Assembly: GCF_000988165.1 (NCBI RefSeq)
Contig: NW_020169342.1
Location: 1-34,430, forward strand
DNA: 34,430 nucleotides
Direction of reading: 5' to 3'
Origin: Vairimorpha ceranae
Lineage: Eukaryota; Microsporidia; Nosematidae
Positions 18,651 through 27,583 of the stretch are shown here, piece after piece (the stretch's first letter is position 1; the number at the start of each line of letters is the position of its first letter). The notes under the pieces are model-generated. The model saw only the letters and a program-made list of their open reading frames with translations, had not been told where the DNA came from and searched no databases. The translations under genes and the position numbers were made by a program.

Positions 18651-19499
18651 TTATCTTTTCAATTTAAGTTGTTTCTCTCCAGTTAATTTGTCTATTTCAA
18701 AGACACAAGATTCATTTATAAATTTTTTTAGTAGTATTTTTTCATCATTATCTAAATGAAAACTAGTTTTAAGTTTCCTTATTAACTCTTTAACAGACAT
18801 TAATGGCGTAACAAAGCACTCTCTTATTTTTTCATCGGTCAGAACATTTTTGACTCGTTGCTTTGTTTCAATTTTAATAACATCTTCTTTAACATGTTCT
18901 TCATATGCTTCATCTTCCCCTTTTTCAAGGTTATCAACTAGATTTCTTAATTTTTTACCTTCTGTAGTCAATTTCTTCTGCTTTTGAACTTCAAAATTAT
19001 ACTCTTCGCCATCATCATCTTGAAATTGATCATCAAAATCAATTTCTTCTCTGTCAGATTCATTAGAACCATCGTGTATTACTTTTTCAGATATTACTTT
19101 AGTTATTTCATCTTCATTTACACTCTCCTTAAGTGGTATTTTTTGAGTAAATCTGTACCATTTATTAATAGGTGTAATATAAACAGTGTTGCCTTCTCTT
19201 ATAAAAGTAAAATAACAAGAACTATTAGAACCAAGATCTTGCAGTTTTCCTAAAAATGACAACGAATCAGCATCTTCTACCAATATTGGACAAGATTCTT
19301 TTTTTTTCAATTTTAAATATTCTTCGGCCTCATATTCAACAACTTCACTCCTTTTTCTAGCATTAAAAACAACATCTTCTTCTAAAGGCTTTTCTCTAGA
19401 GATTGTAATTGGTGATGAAAGCTTTTTTAAATTTATGTTTGTAAATATACAGTTTTTTTTACCATCTTGTGGAAGATAAACAAGTTTAAATTTTGACAT
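18651..19499 (-). CDS. TFG1: TFIIF alpha subunit (TFG1/RAP74-like, 282 aa)
   Basis: The N-terminal third contains SCYFTFIREGNTVYITPINKWYRFTQK-type sequence (residues about 92-118). This is the conserved dimerisation-domain strand and KWY-F motif of TFIIF alpha. A strongly acidic, charged middle (about 130-215) precedes a C-terminal winged helix (about 228-282, MSVKELIRKLKTSFHLDND onwards) that in other species contacts the Pol II CTD phosphatase. TFIIF recruits Pol II to the preinitiation complex. The length is far below yeast or human homologues, through loss of linker rather than of either end domain. CCC ends three bases before the ATG (ATCCCTTATG). Confidence 0.8.
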   Translation of the reverse strand: MSKFKLVYLPQDGKKNCIFTNINLKKLSSPITISREKPLEEDVVFNARKRSEVVEYEAEEYLKLKKKESCPILVEDADSLSFLGKLQDLGSNSSCYFTFIREGNTVYITPINKWYRFTQKIPLKESVNEDEITKVISEKVIHDGSNESDREEIDFDDQFQDDDGEEYNFEVQKQKKLTTEGKKLRNLVDNLEKGEDEAYEEHVKEDVIKIETKQRVKNVLTDEKIRECFVTPLMSVKELIRKLKTSFHLDNDEKILLKKFINESCVFEIDKLTGEKQLKLKR

Positions 19500-19501
19500 A
19501 A

Positions 19502-19504
19502 GGG
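19502..19504 (-). promoter_or_regulatory. CCC start signal of TFG1
   Basis: Minus strand ATCCCTTATG: CCC two bases before the ATG at 19499. Confidence 0.5.
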
Positions 19505-20044
19505 ATAAAATATAAATTAATTTATTACTTTAAAAGAAGCACTTATTTATTCTATTTGATTGTCAAAACATTTAATAAGAAGAACTTTAAATTAAATATG
19601 TTGAAATTTAACATATAGTAGATTTATTTATTATAAAAATATTTGCATATGAAGATGGTTGTAAAAGGAACATGATAATATACAACCCTTACATTGAAGA
19701 TATTAGTAAATATTTTTCATACTTTTAACAAAGCTAGTATATAAATTTGAATTGACATCATGCAATAAAATTTATGTCTACAAATTTTAAAAACTTTAAA
19801 TCTTTAAACAAATTCAATAAATTAAGTATAATTTAAGAGAGGAAGAAATCGAAATATATTAATTTTGGTTAAATTTTAATTTTTACACAGATTAGAAATT
19901 AGAACTAGAATTTTAATTTTTTAAAAAGTTTTAATAAAGAATTTAATACCTTTTAATTTAAATTGTTGTTGCAATAAAGTTGTTCTATGATCAAAATCTT
20001 TTTGTTTGTTTATAAAAAAACAATAAAATTTTTAAGCTTAAATG
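19505..20044. other. AT-rich divergent promoter region between TFG1 and ABC copy 3
   Basis: No gene or repeat is seen. It should hold the promoters for both flanking genes, which are transcribed away from each other. No motif other than the two CCC signals at its edges stands out. Confidence 0.5.
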
Positions 20045-20047
20045 CCC
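20045..20047 (+). promoter_or_regulatory. CCC start signal of ABC copy 3
   Basis: AATGCCCTTATTAAAAG lies 13 bases before ATG 20061. The ATG at 20042 that precedes it is out of frame with the gene. Confidence 0.4.
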
Positions 20048-20060
20048 TTATTAAAAGTTA

Positions 20061-21770
20061 ATGTTAGAAAAAAAATCTATTTATGGTAGTGATATTAGTA
20101 TTATGAAAGACCTGATTGTAGAATATGTTATTTCAAAGCCCTTTATTCGAACATTTGTCATTTACATAATTTTTGGGACATTTGCAGTTTGTACATTTAA
20201 TGTTTTAACAGTTGAAGCTACCCGGAAATTGACTAGTGATATTACAGATAATAAAGATCTTAGTCAAAGTCTTTTGTATTTTGCAGTTTTGACAATTGTA
20301 TCAATTACAATGTCAGAACTTAACAATTTTATATTTGTTACACCCGTTCAACATGTATTCAGACTGACAGGAAAAAATTCATTTAAAAATTTTATAAATA
20401 TGGAACTTAGTAGATACAATAAAATAGGATGCGGTGAAATACAAACAATAATAGACCGAGAAAGTAAAGCAATAAGTGAATTGATCGAAGTTTTATTTGT
20501 TAATATCATAAATATTTTTTTTACAGTTATATTGGCGTGTTCGTCAATTTATACAAATTTAGGGTTGACAAATATGTTTATTATTTTAATCACATTATTA
20601 GTTTACATCCTTGCAACTGCGAAAATAGTTCATTGGCGTACAGGAATAAGAAAAGAATATAATTGCGCACAACAAAGATGCTCAAATCATTTACATGATT
20701 CTTTAATTAATCATGAGACTATACTAGCATATAAAACAGAAGAAGAAGAATCGCTTAAATATGAAAAATATGTTTCTGAAGTAGAATCAGAATGTAACAG
20801 AATCTGGAGATCTCTTAGTTTTTTATACCTTGTAAATAAGATAATTTTTGCTTTACAGTGTTTTATAGTTATAACATTAGGAAACTATGGAATATTAACA
20901 GCAAAACTAAGTGCCAGGGATGTTGTATTTTATATTGGCATTAATAGAACATTGTATTCAAGTTTTGGACAATTAGGGTTCTTTTACTCACGATATACAC
21001 AAGCAATCTTAAATATAAGAACATCTTTTAAACCAGAGCTTATAAAAGAAGAACCAAATTTAGTAGATGTTAATGAATTTAATAATGATATAAGATTAGA
21101 AAATGCATCATTTAATTATTACTCCAAAAAAATTTTAACGGACATAAATATTTTAATTAAAAAAGGTGAAAAAGTAGCTATTATTGGAAAAAATGGATCG
21201 GGAAAAACATCTCTTATAAAGATGATTATGAGATTTGAAAATTATGGGGGAAATATTTATCTAGATAATCGAGACATAAAAGAAATTTCTAATAGTTCAT
21301 ATAGATCACTTATATCATTTGCACCACAAACCTCATTTTTGTTTAACGAAACGGTTTATTATAATTTAACATATGGAAAAGAAATATTTGATAAAGAAGA
21401 AGTTATAAAAATCAGTAAAAAACTTTGTGTACACGATTCTATAAACAACCTAGAGGATGAATACAACACACATGTTGGAGATAAGGGACATAAGCTTAGT
21501 GGTGGAGAAAGACAAAAAGTAATTTTGTTAAGGTCGGCACTAAAAAATTCTCCTATTATAATTTTAGATGAGCCAACGGCCGCATTGGACAAAAAAGCTG
21601 AATATGAAATTCTTAAAAGTCTAATCTCCAACAACTTAGAGAAGACAATAATTATTGTTTTACATAATTTAGATTTACTCCACTTATTTGATAAAGTGCT
21701 AAGTATTAAAAACAAAACTGTATCATTACATAAGATAGAAGAAAATATTATTTCTACATTAAACTTATAA
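20061..21770 (+). CDS. ATM1-like ABC half-transporter, copy 3 (569 aa)
   Basis: The membrane domain (about residues 20-325) is followed by an ATPase domain. Motifs are Walker A GKNGSGKTS (G376-), signature LSGGERQ (L479-), Walker B IIILDEPTAALD (D503, E504) and the H-loop in IVLHNLDLL. The family segment GCGEIQTIIDRESKA and the loop segment NHETILAYK match copies 1 and 2. An intact ATPase site suggests function. It could form homodimers or heterodimers with its paralogues, which cannot be decided from sequence. The first ATG is used; a second ATG at 20103 would remove 14 residues. It lies on the opposite strand from copies 1 and 2 and 5.8 kb away, so this is a dispersed cluster, not a fresh tandem array. 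Confidence 0.9.
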   Translation: MLEKKSIYGSDISIMKDLIVEYVISKPFIRTFVIYIIFGTFAVCTFNVLTVEATRKLTSDITDNKDLSQSLLYFAVLTIVSITMSELNNFIFVTPVQHVFRLTGKNSFKNFINMELSRYNKIGCGEIQTIIDRESKAISELIEVLFVNIINIFFTVILACSSIYTNLGLTNMFIILITLLVYILATAKIVHWRTGIRKEYNCAQQRCSNHLHDSLINHETILAYKTEEEESLKYEKYVSEVESECNRIWRSLSFLYLVNKIIFALQCFIVITLGNYGILTAKLSARDVVFYIGINRTLYSSFGQLGFFYSRYTQAILNIRTSFKPELIKEEPNLVDVNEFNNDIRLENASFNYYSKKILTDINILIKKGEKVAIIGKNGSGKTSLIKMIMRFENYGGNIYLDNRDIKEISNSSYRSLISFAPQTSFLFNETVYYNLTYGKEIFDKEEVIKISKKLCVHDSINNLEDEYNTHVGDKGHKLSGGERQKVILLRSALKNSPIIILDEPTAALDKKAEYEILKSLISNNLEKTIIIVLHNLDLLHLFDKVLSIKNKTVSLHKIEENIISTLNL

Positions 21771-22229
21771 TAAAACCTTTACTTTTAAAAGTTAATTTTC
21801 AAAGAGTTGAAAATGTTCAGCTTTTTATTCACACATTCTTTTAATAGTCTACGCAAAAGCTATAGTTTTTTTAAACTTAAACTACACGTATTAAAAGGGT
21901 ATAAATTTTGTGTTAAATCAAAATTGGTATTACTAACTTTAAAAAGATCTAATTTAAAACATAAGGTAAAAGCTCATAGGTAAAATGTAAGTCAAAATAT
22001 TTTATATAGTAAAATAAAACATTAACTAAGTATAACTTTGTTGTCTTTTTGTTTTTAATAGTTATCAGCTGTAATTTATTTTTTTAATATACAATTTGCA
22101 AAAAAAAAAACTCAAATATCTTACAAATAGATGCCGCAAAGCAAAAAGAGGAAGTTACAAACTATTATTTTGTTTGTAGATTTGTCCTATGTTTGTTAAA
22201 TAGCCTTTTTGTTGTATAAATTAAAAATT
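21771..22229. other. AT-rich intergenic stretch
   Basis: Between ABC copy 3 and the Tc1 relic nothing codes for a recognisable protein. A possible outer end of the Tc1 element could lie here, but I found no inverted repeat. Confidence 0.45.
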
Positions 22230-23250
22230 GTAAAAAATAATGCAACTTTTTTATTAATACTTTGTATAAAGACCTCCTGTCCTATAAATTAAAAAAATAC
22301 GATTTTAAAACTCATGTACAACTTCTCGCATGTTTCTTTAGAGATAGATTCCAAGCTGTGCGTATATTCTTTTTTGATCGTTTTTATTTTTTGGCATTAA
22401 AGAAGCAGCTTTTTGCTTGAAAATGGCCCAAAGTGTTTCAATTGGGTTCAAGTCAGGCGATTGTGAAGGCCACAGGAGCACAGAAAACTTTTAATCTTCG
22501 AAACATGCCTTTGCAAGCCTCGAAATGTACTTTGGATAATTATCTTGCTGAAAAATATCCCACCCCATACTCATTATCTCCGCCATTTCTAAAGGTTGTT
22601 CGCTAACATATTTACATATAGTGCGGAATTCATTTTTTCATCAATAAACATCAACCTCCTTGTGCCATGGTCGACCCCCTTCCGAATTTTACACTTGGTA
22701 TTAAGTTTTTTTTTAAAGAAGACCTGTACCGGCCTTTCTCCATACACTGACCCGTCCATCAGAGTAAAACCTATTAAATTTACTCTCATCTGTAAAGATT
22801 ATAGACTTTATATCATTGTCAGACAAGACCAACACCTTAGTGGTTTTTTCTCTCCTAAGCAAAATATGCCTTTTTATCAAAAGAGGCTTGTTAATTGAAG
22901 TATATGCATATACATTATTATCATTTAGTGTGTTCTTAATGGTCGTGTGAAATATAGTCTTTCCTAGATGTTTGAAAATCTTGTAGTTGCACTTATACAA
23001 TGAGCTTTTGGATTTTTCATTAAAATTTTCTCTATCTCAACAAAATCCCCGTTTTCAGTTAATTAAGTCCTTCCAATTTTTTTTAGATAATTAAAAGCAC
23101 CATGTTTATTATTCTTGCGAGGGTTCTACTGACTGTAGTCCTGTGTACACCAAGTTTTTAAGAAATTTGAAACCGAAAGTAATTTTACCTCATAAAGTGT
23201 TACTTTTTGAGACTGAGTTTAAAAGGGAAAGTCATGAATGAGGGATATTA
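22230..23250 (-). pseudogene. Tc1-type (DD34E) transposase pseudogene
   Basis: On the minus strand a helix-turn-helix-like piece (GVHRTTVSRTLAR, about 23130) is followed by IIFTDESKFNRFYSDGRV with the first Asp (codon 22788-22790). Next come RRLMFIDEKMNSALYVNML, then FQQDNYPK with the second Asp (22542-22544), and SPDLNPIETLW with the Glu (22437-22439). Exactly 34 residues separate the last two, the Tc1 spacing. The C-terminal ESISKETCEKLY block ends near 22320. Several frameshifts (one close to 22730) and stops break the frame. The order is that of a complete Tc1 transposase, so the copy is full length but decayed. Terminal repeats were not recognised. Confidence 0.85.
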
Positions 23251-23299
23251 AATTTCATTTAAAACATCGTTTTGTAAAGAAAACAAAAATGTCTCGTAG

Positions 23300-23753
23300 A
23301 GACTATTTAAAATGTCATTGTCGTAAAGTGCTACAAAGGACTTTTTTACACTATCATTTAATCACTAATAAATTATGTATTCTAATCTATAATTATTTTA
23401 TTTTGAGTAATAAGGTTTACATCATTTTTTTACAAACTGTAAAATAGTAATTTTTTGTTTTAAATCAATAAATTATATAAGTTAAAAAGGTAAAGTTAAC
23501 TAAGCCAAATAATTCATAAGATAGGCATAATTTAGTACAAAGCATGTAAGAATTTGCAAAATTGTATCTTATACCAATTAGTATGTATATTGAATTTGTA
23601 AACCGTCTTTTTAAAATATTCTAATGAGTCTAAATATAGCAATAATTAAAACAGAAATTGCAATCATTTCGCATAAAGCGTAAGTTTAATCTTAAACATA
23701 AAATTATAATTCTTAAAACATATTTTTATAAAATTAATTTTTAACCGCTTGAA
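23300..23753. other. AT-rich intergenic stretch
   Basis: No supported gene. The short frame starting at 23238 overlaps the transposase relic and is Lys/Arg-rich without a domain; I do not count it as a gene. Confidence 0.5.
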
Positions 23754-24494
23754 ATGAATAACGAGACATGTACGTTGTGTAAAAATATTCCAGCCATTAA
23801 AATAAACATTTTGAATTATTGTAAAATGTGTTTTGAAAAACAGTTAGAAAGTAAAGTTCTTAGAAACTTGAATAATCTCCCATATAAAAGCAAGATATTA
23901 ATTGTGTTACATGAAGATGTATATGACAATATTTTATTATATTTTCTCAATAGGTTAAAAAATAAAAAGATGCATGAATTTATAATTTTTAATCCTCAAA
24001 ATAAAGATTTCGGTAGCTATAATTTTTTTCAAGTAATAACACAAAACTCAATTGACAATCTACCTAATCTTGACATTAATAACCAGACGACAAAATTTAA
24101 TATAGATATATTGAATATGTTGCAAAAATCTCATTTATCATTTCACAAGATTTTAATTAATTATAAAATTAATGTTGTACTATATTGTAAATCAATGGAG
24201 GACATTTGTACAGATCTAATTATAAAAGTATCTAGTGGGGTTGTGCTTGATAAAACAGATGTATGTGATTATATTTTTCAAGATTCTTGTACATTCATTA
24301 ACATGTTTAAAGACATAAAAAATAAGGAAATACAATACATGTCTTATTTACAAAGTTATAAATTTAATTGTACGGGAATAAAAAATAAAAAATATAAATC
24401 TATTAATAAATTCATTAATGAGATAAATAAAAACAATCCGTTGGCATTATACAATATTATTAATGTAGTGAAAAAGATTAATAAACGGATATAG
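23754..24494 (+). CDS. CTU2: CTU2/NCS2-like cytoplasmic tRNA 2-thiolation subunit (246 aa)
   Basis: The N-terminus has C6-x2-C9, then an IKINILNYCKMCF block with C23-x2-C26, followed by a basic helix (KQLESKVLRNL) and a hydrophobic strand (KILIVLHEDVYDNILLYFL). This is the layout of the CTU2/NCS2 start, where the PP-loop SGG signature is lost. CTU2 works with CTU1/NCS6 to thiolate the wobble uridine of Lys, Glu and Gln tRNAs. A further block (VSSGVVLDKTDVCDYIFQ) is plausible for the family. The length is about half that of the yeast protein and the C-terminal Cys motif is not evident. The call is moderate; the Cys motifs are directly visible, the rest is weak similarity. Confidence 0.6.
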   Translation: MNNETCTLCKNIPAIKINILNYCKMCFEKQLESKVLRNLNNLPYKSKILIVLHEDVYDNILLYFLNRLKNKKMHEFIIFNPQNKDFGSYNFFQVITQNSIDNLPNLDINNQTTKFNIDILNMLQKSHLSFHKILINYKINVVLYCKSMEDICTDLIIKVSSGVVLDKTDVCDYIFQDSCTFINMFKDIKNKEIQYMSYLQSYKFNCTGIKNKKYKSINKFINEINKNNPLALYNIINVVKKINKRI

Positions 24495-24602
24495 TTTTAA
24501 TATAAAATTTAATAATTATTTTTTTATTTTAATACACGTTTCAGTTATAAAACAACGTTTCATCAAAATTATATAAAATTAAAGAAAATAAATTAAAAAC
24601 AA

Positions 24603-25457
24603 ATGATTAAAATGTATGCACTACATTTCCTATGTTACTCCTTAATTTATGCAAGGAGGGAGGCGACAAGTACAGATGACTTTGTAAATCATAATACTAG
24701 TGGAAATGATATTTATGAAGATGAATATGGGCTATTTCCTGAATATGCTTTGACTAAAAAAGATTCTGAGCCTTTGGATGACACACTTAGATGCGCAAAA
24801 ACGGATAATACATTTATTATTGCGCTTAATGTTCACTTACAGAAATATGCAGTGGAGTCGATTGAGAGTGCATCGAAATCTAAATTAAATATGATTTTGC
24901 CCCCAAAAGAATCTATACTGAGTTATATTGGTACTATTGTAAATGAGATAAATAGTGATTTAATAAGGTATGGTGTACAAATGGTAACATTATTACAAAG
25001 ATACAAAACAGAGGATTTTGTAGTGACTGATTCGTTTGACTCGTCATGCGAAATTAAAGATCCTGTAAGCGACAGGCTTGATGAAAGTCATAATCAATTG
25101 AAAGATGTTTATCAAGACAATATGGGACTACACTTGTTTGTATGGACATGTCCACAGGATAATAAAGATTTTTTGACGATAAAAATTAATGAAAATGAAA
25201 GATGTGGAAGAACAATTGGTGTGTTATGGCAGGGAATAGAACTTACAAGAATTAATATCAAATCTTCTATAATGGAAGCAATTACAGGAATACCAAATTT
25301 ATATTTAGATGGTAAATTTCCAGCGGAAAAGGTAATTTCGAATATTTGTAAATTTGTAGGTGATTGTATTGGATCAGAACCAGGTGTCGTAGGTTGGAAA
25401 AATCAAGCCCTAGTACAAGTAATTCATGCTATTCCGGACAACTCACATGAGGAATAA
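24603..25457 (+). CDS. Predicted secreted protein, unknown function (284 aa)
   Basis: Hydrophobic residues 4-16 (MYALHFLCYSLIYA) look like a signal peptide ending near AREA. The mature part begins with an acidic stretch, then a mixed fold with FIIALNVHLQKYAVES and SYIGTIVNEINSDL. It contains seven Cys: TLRCAKTD, SSCEIKD, WTCPQD, ERCGRT, NICKFVGDC and one in the leader. The strand-helix pattern with VNEIN recalls the start of ADAM-type metalloprotease domains, but there is no HExxH zinc motif, so I do not assign that. ATG 24612 is an alternative start three codons in. Codon use and composition are less A/T-extreme than in the neighbouring CTU2-like gene. Confidence 0.82.
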   Translation: MIKMYALHFLCYSLIYARREATSTDDFVNHNTSGNDIYEDEYGLFPEYALTKKDSEPLDDTLRCAKTDNTFIIALNVHLQKYAVESIESASKSKLNMILPPKESILSYIGTIVNEINSDLIRYGVQMVTLLQRYKTEDFVVTDSFDSSCEIKDPVSDRLDESHNQLKDVYQDNMGLHLFVWTCPQDNKDFLTIKINENERCGRTIGVLWQGIELTRINIKSSIMEAITGIPNLYLDGKFPAEKVISNICKFVGDCIGSEPGVVGWKNQALVQVIHAIPDNSHEE

Positions 25458-25520
25458 AATTTTAATTTATAGAAGTTATACTTTTTAATAAATAAGCATA
25501 AAGTACTTGTAATATAAAAT

Positions 25521-25661
25521 TTATTTATCTACTTTTGCATCATATAATGCATTAGCAAGTTTTATGTTAATAGTAATACATTTACTTTCTTTTTCTAGCA
25601 TTCTTAATAGTATGTCACATTCACTTAGATTTTTTTTCAATTCTTGAATTATTTTTTTCAT
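25521..25661 (-). CDS. Small conserved-looking protein, 46 aa, unknown function
   Basis: An intact 47-codon frame, ATG 25661 to TAA 25521, beginning MKKIIQELKKNLSECDILL and ending ALYDAKVDK. It has an amphipathic, heptad-like first half. Three things support it. ATCCCATATG places the CCC start signal two bases before the ATG. It fills the gap between a convergent gene end (64 bp) and the divergent RVB2-like start (31 bp) as compact microsporidian genes do. And its composition is balanced rather than T-rich. It could be a short coiled-coil subunit of some complex; I cannot name one. Confidence 0.5.
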   Translation of the reverse strand: MKKIIQELKKNLSECDILLRMLEKESKCITINIKLANALYDAKVDK

Positions 25662-25663
25662 AT

Positions 25664-25666
25664 GGG
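25664..25666 (-). promoter_or_regulatory. CCC start signal of the 46-aa gene
   Basis: Minus strand AATCCCATATG, inside the short divergent promoter shared with the RVB2-like gene. Confidence 0.45.
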
Positions 25667-25692
25667 ATTTAAAAATTTATTTTTCTGTCCTT

Positions 25693-26880
25693 ATGAATAC
25701 CTTTAGTAAAAAGTTAGAAAGAGATAGAATACATTCACATGTCTTAAAAAAGGATACATTGGATTTATTAAACCAAAAAAATTATAAAGAAGCATTATTA
25801 AATATAGTAAATCTTCTTAAGCTAAATAAACCAGGTCAGACTTTTTTAATAAGAGGACCTAGTGGGTGCGGTAAAACAGCTTTGATTGCAGATTTATATA
25901 AAGAACAATATTTAATAAATTCTATCAGTGCTGTAGAACTACAAAGCTTTAATCTTAGTAAGGCAGAAGCAGTTACACAGGCTGTTCGTAAATCAATAAG
26001 ATTACGTATTAAAGAAATTATTAAGGTAATAGAAGGTGAAATAACAAATCTTACGTCTTCTAAATTAAGCCTTAAGACTTTAGATATGGAATCGACTTTC
26101 GAGATTGGCGATAAAATGTTACAAGAAATACAAAAAGAAAAAATTGTCATAGGTGATGTAGTTCGTATAATAAAAGAGAGAGGAAAGATAATCAAATTGG
26201 GTATTAGTGCATCAAAAATGGATTCAGAATTTATTGGCGATATTCTTTCGGTGCCATGTCCTGAAGGTGAAATGTTTAAAACAATTGAAGATGTCCAATT
26301 AATGACTTTACACGATATTGATTGTTTAAACAATAAAACACATGGTTATTTAGAAATTTACAATGGCGAAACGGGTGAAATTAGTAGTGAAGTAAGAAAA
26401 GAAGTTAATAAAAGAGTAAAAAAGTGGATATTAGAAGAAAAAGTAGTGCTTGAGAGAGGATTATTGATTATAGATAATGTTCAAATTCTTCATAAAGATT
26501 ATTTTTACTTATTTAATAATTCCATTGAATTTACTTTTGATCCTGTAATTCTTATGATCGAGAATGTTACAGACACTTTACAGAGTTCAACTGGTTTATT
26601 AAGTTCAGCCTTTGTTATAAATGTAGACCAAATAAATGATAATGATTTAAAAGATGTTATACGGGCACATATCGAAACAGAAAATGTTGATTTTGACTCA
26701 AATGTTCTTGACTATTTAAATGATCTCGCATTGTCATATGGCATTAATTATGCTATTAATATTATTGATCTATATGTTGTAAAGAGTCTTAAACAAGCAA
26801 ATACTAAAATTGCATTAGAGGAAGTTAAAACATTAGTTAGCTTGTTTCTTGATGTAAATCGTGCTTGTGATACTAATTAA
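25693..26880 (+). CDS. RVB2: RVB2/reptin-like AAA+ protein with lost catalytic residues (395 aa)
   Basis: Alignment by eye to RuvB-like proteins is continuous. Walker A is GPSGCGKTAL (G55-). SKAEAVTQAVRKSIRLRIKE and EVIEGE-type sequence lead into the OB-fold insertion (about 110-215), followed by VQLMTLHDIDCLNNKTHGYL. This last fits RVB2 rather than RVB1. In the ATPase core, Walker B reads LLIIDNVQIL (D261, N262), so the catalytic Glu is Asn. The arginine-finger segment DLLDR has become GLLSS (Ser305). The sensor-2 LRYAI reads INYAI (Asn352). Walker A and the sensor-1 Asn (N291) remain. RVB1/RVB2 rings serve INO80/SWR1-type remodellers, R2TP and snoRNP assembly. Here ATP binding without hydrolysis is likely. 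The frame is intact with a normal C-terminal LFLDVNRA, so it is not a pseudogene. The usual family length is about 450 or more. Confidence 0.85.
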   Translation: MNTFSKKLERDRIHSHVLKKDTLDLLNQKNYKEALLNIVNLLKLNKPGQTFLIRGPSGCGKTALIADLYKEQYLINSISAVELQSFNLSKAEAVTQAVRKSIRLRIKEIIKVIEGEITNLTSSKLSLKTLDMESTFEIGDKMLQEIQKEKIVIGDVVRIIKERGKIIKLGISASKMDSEFIGDILSVPCPEGEMFKTIEDVQLMTLHDIDCLNNKTHGYLEIYNGETGEISSEVRKEVNKRVKKWILEEKVVLERGLLIIDNVQILHKDYFYLFNNSIEFTFDPVILMIENVTDTLQSSTGLLSSAFVINVDQINDNDLKDVIRAHIETENVDFDSNVLDYLNDLALSYGINYAINIIDLYVVKSLKQANTKIALEEVKTLVSLFLDVNRACDTN

Positions 26881-27579
26881 ATACTTTTTTTACTTTACTA
26901 ATTTTAACAGTATTCTTATAATTAATAAATTTTTTGTAGATACTTGTAACTTTTATAAAAATCTTTAAAAATATTGTTTTTTAATTTTAAACTAAAAGAT
27001 TAACCTCTTTAATTATCTTTATACTTACTTATCAATGTTTAATATTTATAAATGACACTTTAACAAAAAGTACTTTTCTATGCCTAATATGCTACTTTAT
27101 TATTTACCAAAGATATTAAAATTACTTTAATACAAATAAATAGCACAAATGTAAGTAAAACGTTATATATTGAATAGTTTAAAATTAAAAAAATTTAATA
27201 AATATAATATGCCTGTCAATAAAACATAATTACTCCTCCCTTCTTTTTGCATGAGCTTAAACTACAAAATATTTAAATTATTCTTTAAAAGATAATTAGT
27301 TCTTAACATAGCTTGTATATGAATTTTAATAGAGATTGCATAAAAAGATGTGGCTAAAATAAAAATTTAGTCGTTATAATATTTATTTATAAAATATTTA
27401 ACATTATAAATTATTTAATAATGTTTAATTCTACCTTAATATCATCAAAGTAAACAAAAAATAGTAATTTATATTTTAAATTAACATAATTTTGCTTTAA
27501 ATATTCTAATTATTAAATTTACCTTTGCATAATAAAAGCATTCTACGCACTGTAAATTTATTAAAAAAATATTTAAGAA
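26881..27579. other. Long AT-rich intergenic region before the V-ATPase gene
   Basis: About 700 bp of A/T-dominated DNA with no frame of note, no recognisable RNA and no clear repeat. A short C-rich patch (ACTCCTCCCTTC, near 27232) is the only compositional anomaly. Confidence 0.5.
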
Positions 27580-27582
27580 GGG
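27580..27582 (+). promoter_or_regulatory. GGG start signal of VMA1
   Basis: AAGAAGGGCATG: a GGG one base before the ATG at 27584. GGG-like variants of the start signal are known in microsporidia. Confidence 0.4.
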
Positions 27583-27583
27583 C

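Noticed and set aside
24603..25457. ADAM-type metalloprotease
   Set aside because: The strand-helix pattern is faintly similar but the HExxH zinc site and the disintegrin part are missing.
25836..26333. 165-codon minus-strand frame opposite the RVB2-like gene
   Set aside because: A shadow of the coding frame on the other strand; no domain and no start signal.
25693..26880. ORC1/CDC6-type or ORC4 origin-recognition ATPase
   Set aside because: The TLHDIDCLN block, the OB-fold insertion and the VTQAVRKSI segment are specific to RuvB-like proteins.
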